A stretch of DNA of 30,000 nucleotides from Mesostigma viride (lineage: Eukaryota; Streptophyta; Mesostigmatophyceae; Mesostigmatales; Mesostigmataceae). Below are positions 1 through 9,126 of the stretch, one piece after another; the stretch's first letter is position 1; every line of letters begins with the position of its first letter. The translations under genes were made by a program, and so were the position numbers. The notes below the pieces were generated by a model. The model made no database searches. It had not been told where the DNA came from and saw nothing but the letters and a program-made list of their open reading frames with translations. The stretch is from the NCBI GenBank assembly GCA_009746045.1, contig RPFO01000678.1, positions 1 to 30,000 of the forward strand, written 5' to 3'.

Positions 1-3000
1 TAAGGACAAGGACAAGGACAAGGACAAGGACAAGGACAGGACAAGGACAAGGACAAGGACAAGGACAAGGACAAGGACAAGGACAAGGACAAGGACAAGG
101 ACAAGGACAAGGACAAGGACAAGGACAAGGACAAGACAAGGACAAGGACAAGGACAAGGACAAGGACAAGGACAAGGACAAGGACAAGGACAAGGACAAG
201 GACAAGGACAAGGACGAGGACAAGGACAAGGACAAGGACAAGGACAAGGACAAGGACAAGGACAAGGACAAGGACAAGGACAAGGACAAGGACAAGGACA
301 AGGACAAGGACAAAGGACAAGGACAAGGACAAGGACAAGGACAAGGACAAGGACAAGGACAAGGACAAGGACAAGGACAAGGACAAGGACAAGGACAAGG
401 ACAAGCGGACAAGGACAAGGACAAGGACAAGGCGGACAAGGACAAGGACAAGGACAAGGACAAGGACAAGGACAAGGACAAGGACAAGGACAAGGACAAG
501 GACAAGGACAAGGACAAGGACAAGGACAAGGACAAGGACAAGGACAAGGACAAGGACAAGGACAAGGACAAGGACAAGGACAAGGCGGACAAGGACAAGG
601 ACAAGGACAAGGACAAGGACAAGGACAAGGACAAGAAGGACAAACAAGGACAAGGACAAGGACAAGGACAAGGACAAGGACAAGGACAAGGACAAGGACA
701 AGGACAAGGACAAGGACAAGGACAAGGACAAGGACAAGGCGGACAAGGACAAGGCGGACAAGGACAAGGACAAGGACAAGGACAAGGACAAGGACAAGGA
801 CAAGGACAAGGACAAGGACAAGGACAAGGACAAGGACAAGGACAAGGACAAGGACAAGGACAAGGACAAGGACAAGGACAAGGACAAGGACAAGGACAAG
901 GACAAGGACAAGGACAAGGACAAGGACAAGGACAAGGACAAGGACAAGGACAAGGACAAGGACAAGGACAAGGACAAGGACAAGGACAAGGACAAGGACA
1001 AGGACAAGGACAAGGACAAGGACAAGGACAAGGACAAGGACAAGGACAAGGACAAGGACAAGGACAAGGACAAGGACAAGGACAAGGACAAGGACAAGGA
1101 CAAGGACACAAGGACAAGGACAAGGACAAGGACAAGGACAAGGACAAGGACAAGGACAAGGACAAGGACAAGGACAAGGACAAGGACAAGGACAAGGACA
1201 AGGACAAGGAAGGACAAGGACAAGGACAAGGACAAGGACAAGGACAAGGACAAGGACAAGGACAAGGACAAGGACAAGGACAAGGACAAGGACAAGGACA
1301 AGGACAAGGACAAGGACAAGGACAAGGACAAGGACAAGCTGGACAAGGACAAGGACAAGGACAAGGACAAGGACAAGGACAAGGACAAGGACAAGGACAA
1401 GGACAAGGACAAGGACAAGGACAAGGACAAGGACAAGGACAAGGACAAGGACAAGGACAAGGACAAGGACAAGGACAAGGACAAGGACAAGGACAAGGAC
1501 AAGGACAAGGACAAGGACAAGGACAAGGACAAGGACAAGGACAAGGACAAGGACAAGGACAAGGACAAGGACAAGGACAAGGACAAGGACAAGGACAAAG
1601 GACAAGGACAAGGACAAGGACAAGGACAAGGACAAGGACAAGGACAAGGACAAGGACAAGGACAAGCGGACAAGGACAAGGACAAGGACAAGGACAAGGA
1701 CAAGGACAAGGACAAGGACAAGGACAAGGACAAGGACAAGGACAAGGACAAGGACAAGGACAAGGACAAGGACAAGGACAAGGACAAGGACAAGGACAAG
1801 GACGGACAAGGACAAGGACGGACAAGGACAAGGACAAGGACAAGGACAAGGACAAGGACAAGGACAAGGACAAGGACAAGGACAAGGACAAGGACAAGGA
1901 CAAGGACAAGGACAAGGACAAGGACAAGGACAAGGACAAGGACAAGGACAAGGACAAGGACAAGGACAAGGACAAGGACAAGGACAAGGACAAGGACAAG
2001 GACAAGGACAAGGACAAGGACAAGGACAAGGACAAGGACAAGGACAAGGCTGGACAAGGACAAGGACAAGGACAAGGACAAGGACAAGGACAAGGACAAG
2101 GACAAGGACAAGGACAAGGACAAGGACAAGGACAAGGACAAGGACAAGGACAAGGACAAGGACAAGGACAAGGACAAGGACAAGGACAAGGACAAGGACA
2201 AGGACAAGGCGGACAAGGACAAGGACAAGGACAAGGACAAGGACAAGGACAAGGACAAGGACAAGGACAAGGACAAGGACAAGGACAAGGACAAGGACAA
2301 GGACAAGGACAAGGACAAGGACAAGGACAAGGACAAGGACAAGGACAAGGACAAGGACAAGGACAAGGACAAGGACAAGGACAAGGACAAGGACAAGGAC
2401 AAGGACAAGGACAAGGACAAGGACAAGGACAAGGACAAGGACAAGGACAAGGACAAGGACAAGGACAAGGACAAGGACAAGGACAAGGACAAGGACAAGG
2501 ACAAGGACAAGGACAAGGACAAGGACAAGGACAAGGACAAGGACAAGGACAAGGACAAGGACAAGGACAAGGACAAGGACAAGGACGGACAAGGACAAGG
2601 ACAAGGACAAGGACAAGGACAAGGACAAGGCGGACAAGGACAAGGACAAGGACAAGGACAAGGACAAGGACAAGGACAAGGACAAGGACAAGGACAAGGA
2701 CAAGGACAAGGACAAGGACAAGGACAAGGACAAGGACAAGGACAAGGACAAGGACAAGGACAAGGACAAGGACAAGGACAAGGACAAGGACAAGGACAAG
2801 GACAAGGCTGGACAAGGACAAGGACAAGGACAAGGACAAGGACAAGGACAAGGACAAGGACAAGGACAAGGACAAGGACAAGGACAAGGACAAGGACAAG
2901 GACAAGGACAAGGACAAGGACAAGGACAAGGACAAGGACAAGGACAAGGACAAGGACAAGGACAAGGACAAGGACAAGGACAAGGACAAGGACAAGGACA

Positions 3001-3616
3001 AGGACAAGGACAAGGACAAGGACAAGGACAAGGACAAGGACAAGGACAAGGACAAGGACAAGGACAAGGACAAGGACAAGGACAAGGACAAGGACAAGGA
3101 CAAGGACAAGGACAAGGACAAGGACAAGGACAAGGACAAGGACAAGGACAAGGACAAGGACAAGCACAAGGACAAGGACAAGGACAAGGACAAGGACAAG
3201 GACAAGGACAAGGACAAGGACAAGGACAAGGACAAGGACAAGGACAAGGACAAGGACAAGGACAAGGACAAGGACAAGGACAAGGACAAGGACAAGGACA
3301 AGGACAAGGACAAGGACAAGGACAAGGACAAGGACAAGGACAAGGCTGGACAAGGACAAGGACAAGGACAAGCGGACAAGGACAAGGACAAGGACAAGGA
3401 CAAGGACAAGGACAAGGACAAGGACAAGGACAAGGACAAGGACAAGGACAAGGACAAGGACAAGGACAAGGACAAGGACAAGGACAAGGACAAGGACAAG
3501 GACAAGGACAAGGACAAGGACAAGGACAAGGACAAGGACAAGGACAAGGACAAGGACAAGGACAAGGACAAGGACAAGGACAAGGACAAGGACAAGGACA
3601 AGGACAAGGACAAGGA
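1..3616. repeat. Hexanucleotide satellite (GGACAA)n
   Basis: About 600 tandem copies of GGACAA (TTGTCC on the other strand) run from the window edge, so the true left end is not seen. Purity is very high. Interruptions are short: extra GC or GGC before a unit (near 405, 432, 585, 740, 2210, 2630), GCT or GGCT insertions (near 1338, 2049, 2808, 3345), single-base gains or losses, and one G substitution near 215. Several of these shift the frame, so a single long GQ- or LS-repeat protein across the tract is not supported. It does not match common telomere repeats (TTAGGG/TTTAGGG). The right border is abrupt at 3616. Confidence 0.97.
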
Positions 3617-3634
3617 TGGCGCAAGAAAATCACA
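3617..3634 (+). repeat. Half of a palindrome-type element at the satellite border
   Basis: The first 18 bases after the satellite are identical to the right arm plus right flank of the palindrome element at 9998-10015 (TGGCGCAAGAAAATCACA). The left arm of the palindrome is missing and hexamer satellite stands in its place. An 18-base exact match between two such places is unlikely by chance in 30 kb. Confidence 0.75.
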
Positions 3635-4602
3635 TCTTTGTGCGTAACACCTACCCGGCAGCTGGCAGTGTCTGGTGGGTTGCTTTTCCAGTTGCTGCCG
3701 TCGCGGCATCGGAACCCGATGACCCAGAAGCCGCCGATTTCCTCCGCTCCTTCGCCGCCTTTGCTGCATGAGCGCCGCGCGCCTCTTGCCCCGACGATGG
3801 TGCGGGGGGAGGGGGCATTTGCTGTGCTGCCGCTGCAGCTTCCGACGGCGCGGAAGGGCGGCGGCGGGAGGGGGCAACACCGGTGGCGGCGGAGAGCCCG
3901 GCGGCGGGGGCGCCGGCGGAGGGGAACGCGGGTGGTTGTGCGTACAAGCACGCTGTGACACGCAGACGACAAAGAAGAAATCCGCCGAATATGTTAGCAA
4001 GCGGTGCGGTGCAGCACACACACCTGACAAAGCTAATAGGTCAACCCTTAAAACCGTGTCCAACTGCCCGCTATAAAAACCGGGCAATGGTCACTTTCCA
4101 TGATAATGTCCACAAACCAACCTAATAGTTAGTTATGGTCCATTATAGGACACAAGCACACACATATATTCACCACCTTGGGGGTCATGTCATTGGTCAT
4201 ATTGCAATGTCCTATGGGTGCCAAATATAGCACCCCCTGACAGAAAGGAAGCTAGTAAAGGGCTCATGAACACCAAGGTTGCATGTGGAGGAGCAGGGAC
4301 CCAGCTGCAAGCTCTAACAATAAATGCCCACTACAAATAGCGGACAGTTTGGTTTGTGACACCTGCTAGCATTACAAAGCTCAATTCTCATCCCGTAGCA
4401 ACAAAAATGTAATGTCCGCTGTAAATATCACTCAAAACGGCTAAAGGGTTAAAACGAAGTTGTAGTTGTTTTGCGGCATCAAGTTTCAAAGTACGTACTG
4501 GGATACCCTTCGCCAGCCTGCTTGGCATCCAGGATAAGATCTTGGAACCAGTAAGGGGGCTTCGCTTGCTGCGGCAGATGGTGCAATCCATTGTGATCTG
4601 CG
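3635..4602. other. GC-rich patch followed by gene-free sequence
   Basis: From about 3690 to 3955 the sequence is very GC-rich with GGCGGC/GGGGGC runs. It gives overlapping Ala/Pro/Arg/Gly-rich frames on both strands (for example 3768-4076 plus, 3651-4019 minus). None has a recognisable domain or a convincing start, so no gene is called, although a first exon cannot be excluded. From about 4087 to 4602 I see no coding signal, repeat or RNA gene. Confidence 0.5.
4065..4086 (+). promoter_or_regulatory. TATA-like box inside a small inverted repeat
   Basis: TATAAAA at 4072-4078 lies in the 10-base loop between TGCCCG (4065-4070) and its perfect reverse complement CGGGCA (4081-4086). No convincing coding region follows on the plus strand, so promoter function is a guess. 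Confidence 0.25.
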
Positions 4603-5022
4603 CGCAAAACATACACAAACAACCAAACCCTCATAGGTTGAGCAATCCACAAAATCATGCCATTACTGTAACAACATGGGCAAAGCATACACAAACGAAC
4701 AACCATCATAGATTGAGCTAACAATCCAGAAAATCATGCCATTACTGTAACAACATGGGCAAAGCATACACAAACGAACAACCATCATAGATTGAGCTAG
4801 CAATCCACAACATTATGCCATTACTGTAACAACATGGGCAAAGCATACACAAACGAACAACCATCATAGATTGAGCTAGCAATCCACAACATCATGCCAT
4901 TACTGTAACAACATGGGCAAAGCATACACAAACGAACAACCATCATAGATAGAGCAATCCACAACATCATGCCATTAATGTAATAACATGGGCAAAACAT
5001 ACACAAACAAATAGCCATGATA
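4603..5022. repeat. Minisatellite, 75-79 bp unit, about five copies
   Basis: A unit containing ATTGAGC, CAATCCA, ATCATGCCATTACTGTAAC and ACATGGGCAAAGCATACAC recurs with phase points at about 4636, 4711, 4790, 4869 and 4948. Spacing is 75, 79, 79 and 79 bases. The first and last copies are the most diverged, and a partial copy precedes the array at about 4603. The unit creates short Met/Cys-rich minus-strand frames that are by-products, not genes. Confidence 0.92.
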
Positions 5023-5155
5023 GGGCATTAAGAGAATAGCCATGATTGGGGCAATAAGAGAATTTTTTTGTTCAATTCAATGATCACAATTTATGCACAC
5101 AGTCGATGCATTCATAAATGAGGCAGGTTCTTCCGAAAATTGGCTCCGTCGTAGA

Positions 5156-5606
5156 GTGTCAACGGCCAACTTGCAAACACGCACGTTACATGATATACAT
5201 CCTAGTCATTATGGTCCTATACAAACGCCAGAAGGGCCGAATACCGGTTTAATTGGATCTTTAGCTACGCATAGTAAAGTAAATGAATATGTTTTCTTGT
5301 CCTTTTTATACATTACAAAAAAATCAAGTAATTAAAAGTGAAATACCTATTTTTATACCTCCACATCAACAAGATCAATTTAAATTCGCCCCAGAATATT
5401 TATTACTTTCTTGTTACTCTAGTGTTGAAAATAATTATGTTCATGTGCGATATAAACCAGAATTTAGTAGTAAAGCAGAAGAAGTCGATTATTTGGGGAT
5501 TTCTCCAACGCAAGCTTCAATAGCTACTTCATTTATTCCCTTGGTGGAACATGATGATGCAATCCGAGCATTAATGGGTTGTAATATGCAAAGACAAGCA
5601 GTTCCA
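5156..5606 (+). pseudogene. rpoB: Nuclear copy of plastid rpoB (RNA polymerase beta subunit fragment)
   Basis: The translation contains the RpoB landmark DIHPSHYG followed by a TPEG motif and GLIGSLA, then, after a frame change, [16 protein letters not shown] and [13 protein letters not shown]. These belong to the catalytic-core half of bacterial/plastid RNA polymerase beta. The fragment is dead. The frame shifts between about 5285 and 5300, the invariant Arg-Ile-Cys between HYG and the next Pro-Ile is missing (a clean 9-base loss near 5213), and the reading frame ends at TGA 5607-5609 right after QAVP, where RpoB normally continues. It is AT-rich compared with its surroundings, as plastid DNA is. 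I read it as a plastid-to-nucleus transfer. The residues before 5156 do not look like RpoB, so the insertion border is near there. Confidence 0.85.
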
Positions 5607-5845
5607 TGACACCAAGGTTGAGACTTACATGCATGGGACAAGAAAAACCTCGTTGCAAGGGTTGAAACAATAACGAAATTGTATGACCACAGACACATAA
5701 AATGGAAGGCTTGCTCAGTATTATTATTTACCCATCAATCAATTTTAAAGGCAAGGAAATGTTGAAATACGGAAGACCGTCCCAAGTTCGCCAGCATTAA
5801 CAAAAGCATTTCTGTGACAAGAACAGTGGGCGACCATTCCCATTA

Positions 5846-6634
5846 TTATCTTTTCCTCTTTTGTTTCTTCCCCTTCCCGGACTCGCATGCATAAGCGACG
5901 TCCGCCATCCCCAAACGATGCAAAATTTTGTTGGAGCTCTGCATCTTCTCCAACAGTTCTTGATCCGATTCCTCCTTTGCACGACGCGCTTCCTCTGCCT
6001 TCGCCTTTGCGGCCTCCACATCTGCATCTATATCCGCCTTCACCACCATCCTGATCAAACGGTCCCGCTCCTCAGGCCTCGGGAGCGTCGGCAGTCCCAC
6101 CGGCTCTGCGGCAAGAAGAGCCTCCAAAATATCCTTGTGCAGTCTTTGTGCTTCCACAAATCCATTATTCTTCATCAAGGTGTACGCGCATTCACGCGCC
6201 ACACCCTGCAAGGAATCCCCCATGGTAACGTTAAGCCCATGAGCAAACCCGTACGCGCTGTCCCCCTCTGCAAAAATCTCGAGTCCCTGCCTGTCGAGGC
6301 GCACCAGCTCAACTTTCCGTTCCCCAGTGTGCGTTGCCGTGAAGTGGAGGACCGAGCGTGTCATTCCGGTCTTCCCCATCAACATCTGCAAACTTGCTAC
6401 GTATGCGATCCCACGAGCGCACACGTCCTCCAACTTCTCGGCAAAAGGTAGATGTGTCTTGCAATACACATCCAATCCCTCCAGTGGTCTATCACATCTA
6501 AGAAATCCACACCCCCCGTATGGATCCTTGGCATTTTGGTACTCGAGGTCGTGCGCTTGCAGGAACTTGTAATGTTCCGCGCACAGTCCCTCGACCCTTA
6601 CGGGCTCCGTACAGATTTTGCATTTCGTTGCCAT
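5846..6634 (-). CDS. Zinc-module protein with two Cys/His motifs and basic tail (gene B)
   Basis: A 262-residue protein, not assignable to a named family. Residues 5-21 form C-X2-C-X9-C-X2-H and residues 42-61 form C-X4-C-X10-C-X2-H, two likely zinc-binding knuckles exactly 20 residues apart. A central region of about 130 residues resembles gene C (MGDSLQGVARECAY against a matching segment there). Residues 199-240 are a highly charged, probably coiled-coil helix, and 254-262 is a lysine/arginine tail that could be a nuclear localisation signal. I chose the ATG at 6634 because it gives an MATKC start like MAVKC of gene E. The longer frame to 6685 adds only an unrelated leader. No intron is apparent. 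It is the left-most member of a minus-strand gene series. The knuckles recall the EsV-1-7 repeat (C-X4-C-X16-C-X2-H) but with a shorter middle spacer; that link is inference. Confidence 0.75.
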   Translation of the reverse strand: MATKCKICTEPVRVEGLCAEHYKFLQAHDLEYQNAKDPYGGCGFLRCDRPLEGLDVYCKTHLPFAEKLEDVCARGIAYVASLQMLMGKTGMTRSVLHFTATHTGERKVELVRLDRQGLEIFAEGDSAYGFAHGLNVTMGDSLQGVARECAYTLMKNNGFVEAQRLHKDILEALLAAEPVGLPTLPRPEERDRLIRMVVKADIDADVEAAKAKAEEARRAKEESDQELLEKMQSSNKILHRLGMADVAYACESGKGKKQKRKR

Positions 6635-6860
6635 CTGCGCAATTGCCATGAGTCCCATACAGCAGCCATTGTATAACAGGGGCAATAAGGACCGTCAGAA
6701 CCCCCTCTGGCGTCTTTCTCACACAATTCTCAATCTAGTCTTTTTGTGCAATAATTGTTGGTTCAAAGAAGGTCCGTTCAAAGAAGTTTTATGAGACAAA
6801 ATAAATTAGTTTCAATTACACGCATCAGATTAATCAAATCATATTTTCTCCCTCTCTTTC

Positions 6861-7433
6861 TTACTGAGCAATTCTGTCCATCCTGCCCCTCTTTGCCGGC
6901 TTCTCATCAATCTCCTCATCAAAATCACACACACGTCTAATCTGCTGTCTAATCTGCTCTACCAACCCCCCCTTGCGCATCAGGTCTTTCACCTCCCCCT
7001 TCAAGAGCGCTGTCACGAGTCGCGCGCACTCATACGCGGACTCCGTGGCCAGGTCCCTTCCCATATCATGCCACACTTTGGCCGTTGGACAGTCGGGATG
7101 GTCTCCCATGTAAGCCCACACATGCCTTGGCGGCTTGTCCTCTCCGCCTATCCCCTCTCCAGGTCGCATCTGTCCCACCTCCTCTATCACCCACTCTGCA
7201 TCACGCAGCATGAATCGAGGCTTCTTGTCAACATAGTACAAGACCAAAACCATGTTGTTGGGCCAAGGCTTCCACTTTTTCGTCACGATGTGACGGTCAA
7301 TCGTCATCAGCCCGCTCTCGATTTCGGCAAACAACGCCCCCCATACGTCAGAATGCTTGGGACAGAACCACTCGCTGTCCGTCGGCATTCCTTCCCATTG
7401 ACAATCCGGATGTTCGCATCGAATGGGGTCCAT
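6861..7433 (-). CDS. Zinc-module protein with one Cys/His motif (gene C)
   Basis: A 190-residue protein related to genes B and E. Residues 6-27 form C-X4-C-X12-C-X2-H. Further on, a segment reading MGRDLATESAYECA matches the MGDSLQGVARECAY segment of gene B, which supports common descent beyond the cysteines. The C-terminus is rich in Asp/Glu, Lys and Arg. The start is set at the ATG at 7433 (MDPIRC); the extension to 7490 begins with TTG and runs into a palindrome. It lies 226 bases upstream of gene B on the same strand, with the palindromes at 7489 and 7524 upstream of its start. Function unknown; a DNA-, RNA- or protein-binding zinc module is the natural guess. Confidence 0.7.
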   Translation of the reverse strand: MDPIRCEHPDCQWEGMPTDSEWFCPKHSDVWGALFAEIESGLMTIDRHIVTKKWKPWPNNMVLVLYYVDKKPRFMLRDAEWVIEEVGQMRPGEGIGGEDKPPRHVWAYMGDHPDCPTAKVWHDMGRDLATESAYECARLVTALLKGEVKDLMRKGGLVEQIRQQIRRVCDFDEEIDEKPAKRGRMDRIAQ

Positions 7434-7486
7434 CTGTGCACATCGATATTTTTTACACCACCCGCAAACGCACGCATTCAGCAGGG

Positions 7487-7535
7487 TCAACGGCCGTTGG
7501 CCCTGTTAAATTCCACACATCCCAACGGCCGTTGG
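7487..7535. repeat. Two palindromes between genes C and D
   Basis: AACGGCCGTT cores at 7489-7498 (flanked TC...GG) and 7524-7533 (full CCAACGGCCGTTGG at 7522-7535). They lie 56 and 91 bases upstream of the gene C start. Confidence 0.95.
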
Positions 7536-7589
7536 CCTTAGACGCACAAAACTTGACACCATCAGGCGATTTTTTCCAAATGATTCTTC

Positions 7590-7595
7590 TTTATT
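7590..7595 (-). terminator. Polyadenylation signal AATAAA for gene D
   Basis: TTTATT on the plus strand, 33 bases past the gene D stop codon. Similar minus-strand AATAAA hexamers occur at 8976-8981, 8987-8992, 9892-9897, 9903-9908, 13955-13960 (19 bases past the gene H stop) and 16144-16149, each on the 3' side of a minus-strand gene. This supports eukaryotic-type or virus-type 3' ends. Confidence 0.5.
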
Positions 7596-7627
7596 AAATA
7601 AATTTACATTCATCCTAAAATCACATT

Positions 7628-7933
7628 CTAGTCAACATCCTCCCCATCTTTAGTGGGTTGCATTCGACCCCAATTGTCGTTCATAAAACTGACCAAAACA
7701 TGAGCCGGAGTCCCCACATCCTCCTCACGCCTCAATTTACGCAATACACCTTTAGCAATTCCACCATACCCATCAACCTCCGACATCATCATGCCCACGC
7801 CATCAAGACGTTCAGCGTGCAATTGCCCGTCCTCTTCGAGAACCAGATCGGGCAGGTCTTCCAGTTCGGCCTCCACAATCTCTATCAGGTTTTCCTTTGT
7901 AGTCTCCCCCCTTCCTTTCCTTCTTTTCCGCAC
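7628..7933 (-). pseudogene. Acidic charged ORF, probably a broken gene (gene D)
   Basis: About 100 codons reading Arg/Lys-rich, then Glu/Asp/Leu-rich, then ending PTKDGEDVD. The composition looks coding. However, the frame opens directly after a TAG with no ATG at its head (only a GTG at 7933), and the only in-frame methionines are the MMM run in the middle. An overlapping minus frame (7812-8042) carries an ATG at 8042 but degenerates into Arg/Gly-rich sequence, as if a frame change separates a former N-terminus from this C-terminal part. No domain recognised. An AATAAA follows 33 bases past the stop, so the 3' end looks intact. It could be a small gene with a non-ATG start or spliced leader exon, but a decayed gene is likelier. 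Confidence 0.4.
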
Positions 7934-8015
7934 TCCATCCTACACCCTGCCCCTGCACAACCGACGTCCATGGCAAGTTAAGAAACGGACTCAGCTCACA
8001 GGACATTTTGCAAGT

Positions 8016-8029
8016 CCAACGGCCGTTGG
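8016..8029. repeat. Palindrome between genes D and E
   Basis: Full CCAACGGCCGTTGG, just past the 3' end of gene E (stop at 8043). It is one of the few copies close behind a stop codon rather than clearly ahead of a start. Confidence 0.95.
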
Positions 8030-8042
8030 CGACCAAAAACAC

Positions 8043-8825
8043 CTAGTCGCATGCATTCCTTGCTCTCTCCACCAAAGCAGAGGCCAGGACGACCCTTTCC
8101 ACGACCTTTTCAATTTCCTCCCCCTCAGCATCAGCAACAACGGTCATGGCAAATCGGGCTTGGCGCTTAACCCCCGATGCCAGAACGGCAGCCATCTCCA
8201 CACGAGTTTTTGAGACTTCAACAGGTACAGGCAATTCGCCGACCGCAAAAGTAAGCCTTGCGAGGTGCGGGACCCACCAATCACCTTCCAAAAATCCGCA
8301 ACCCCATCCAATCATGAAATACAACAACAGGTCTGCGCCCATGGCGCCTGCGATATCCAAGTCGTCATGCGAAACAATCGCATGCACGTCATCCTCCGAG
8401 CACAGCATCCATGTAAAAACGGCGTCCCCGAAACCTTGGCAGTAGGCATACGAGTCAAAGTCAGGGTGATTCAACATCCATTCCCGCGACCTGACCGCCA
8501 TTCTTTCCAGACTTCCAGCACTGTCCACCTCAAAACTCAGGACAAGAGGTCCTTCACCAGCACTGGACTCGCCATGCACAAACAACAAGCCTCCTTTGAT
8601 CACCTCTTGCATCTCCCCTGACAACTTGGCGTGTCCATCACAAAAAGGCATGCAATCCGTCCCGAATGGAAGCTGGCAATCCCGGGCGATACACCCCCCC
8701 TTTTTTGCAAACAAATCCTTCACCCTCCCTGCCATTCCCGTTCGCACGCTGACATGACGCACGCACAAGTCATCCCCTCCTGCTCTCGCTTCCTGGCACC
8801 ACGCAACCGTGCATTTGACCGCCAT
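8043..8825 (-). CDS. Zinc-module protein with two Cys/His motifs (gene E)
   Basis: A 260-residue paralogue of gene B. Residues 5-24 form C-X4-C-X10-C-X2-H and 45-65 form C-X4-C-X11-C-X2-H. The spacer between the two motifs is exactly 20 residues in both proteins, and both second motifs begin Gly-Gly-Cys. The remaining ~195 residues have no domain I recognise; they hold a hydrophobic stretch around LLLYFMIGWGCGFLEG and a Glu/Val-rich C-terminal helix. The start is the ATG at 8825 (MAVKC), in the context GCAGATGG shared with gene B; the longer frame to 8855 begins upstream in non-conserved sequence. A palindrome lies 42 bases upstream, and the whole 5' flank is duplicated upstream of gene F, so genes E and F probably share regulation. 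Confidence 0.75.
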   Translation of the reverse strand: MAVKCTVAWCQEARAGGDDLCVRHVSVRTGMAGRVKDLFAKKGGCIARDCQLPFGTDCMPFCDGHAKLSGEMQEVIKGGLLFVHGESSAGEGPLVLSFEVDSAGSLERMAVRSREWMLNHPDFDSYAYCQGFGDAVFTWMLCSEDDVHAIVSHDDLDIAGAMGADLLLYFMIGWGCGFLEGDWWVPHLARLTFAVGELPVPVEVSKTRVEMAAVLASGVKRQARFAMTVVADAEGEEIEKVVERVVLASALVERARNACD

Positions 8826-8864
8826 CTGCGACCACCAACACCGTTTGATACACATTTCTCACCG

Positions 8865-8949
8865 TCAACGGCCGTTGGCTTGAAACAACAAGAATGATTT
8901 ATTACTCGCACGAAAATCACACCATTTTCCAGCCTCCAACGGCCGTTGG
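8865..8949. repeat. Palindrome pair upstream of gene E
   Basis: Cores at 8867-8876 (flanked TC on the left) and 8938-8947 (full 14 bp). The near one is 42 bases from the gene E ATG. AATAAA on the minus strand lies between and beyond them, so the palindromes are mixed with the 3' end of gene F. Confidence 0.95.
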
Positions 8950-9041
8950 CGCACGAAAAATGCACGAAAAAAATTTTTATTATGCATTTATTGATTACAT
9001 CCATAGTGCCACGTGGCGAATCACACCCAACTTTCCAGCTG

Positions 9042-9101
9042 CCAACGGCCGTTGGCGCAAAGAAAATCAAACCCTAATTTGCAGGTTCCAACGGCCGTTG
9101 G
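9042..9101. repeat. Palindrome pair just past gene F
   Basis: Full 14-bp copies with cores at 9044-9053 and 9090-9099, both followed by GCGCAAAGAAAATCA. The copy with core 9044 has no intact counterpart in the duplicated block at 9742-10108. Confidence 0.95.
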
Positions 9102-9126
9102 CGCAAAGAAAATCACACCCAACACT

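Noticed and set aside
1-3616. Telomere
   Set aside because: GGACAA/TTGTCC does not match known telomere repeat types, and the array is interrupted internally.
3638-4125. Four overlapping ORFs in the GC-rich patch
   Set aside because: High GC removes stop codons in all frames; no domain, no consistent start, and composition dominated by simple repeats. An exon cannot be excluded but is not supported.
5156-5606. Functional rpoB gene
   Set aside because: Truncated at both ends, frame-shifted, missing conserved residues, and embedded in non-plastid sequence.
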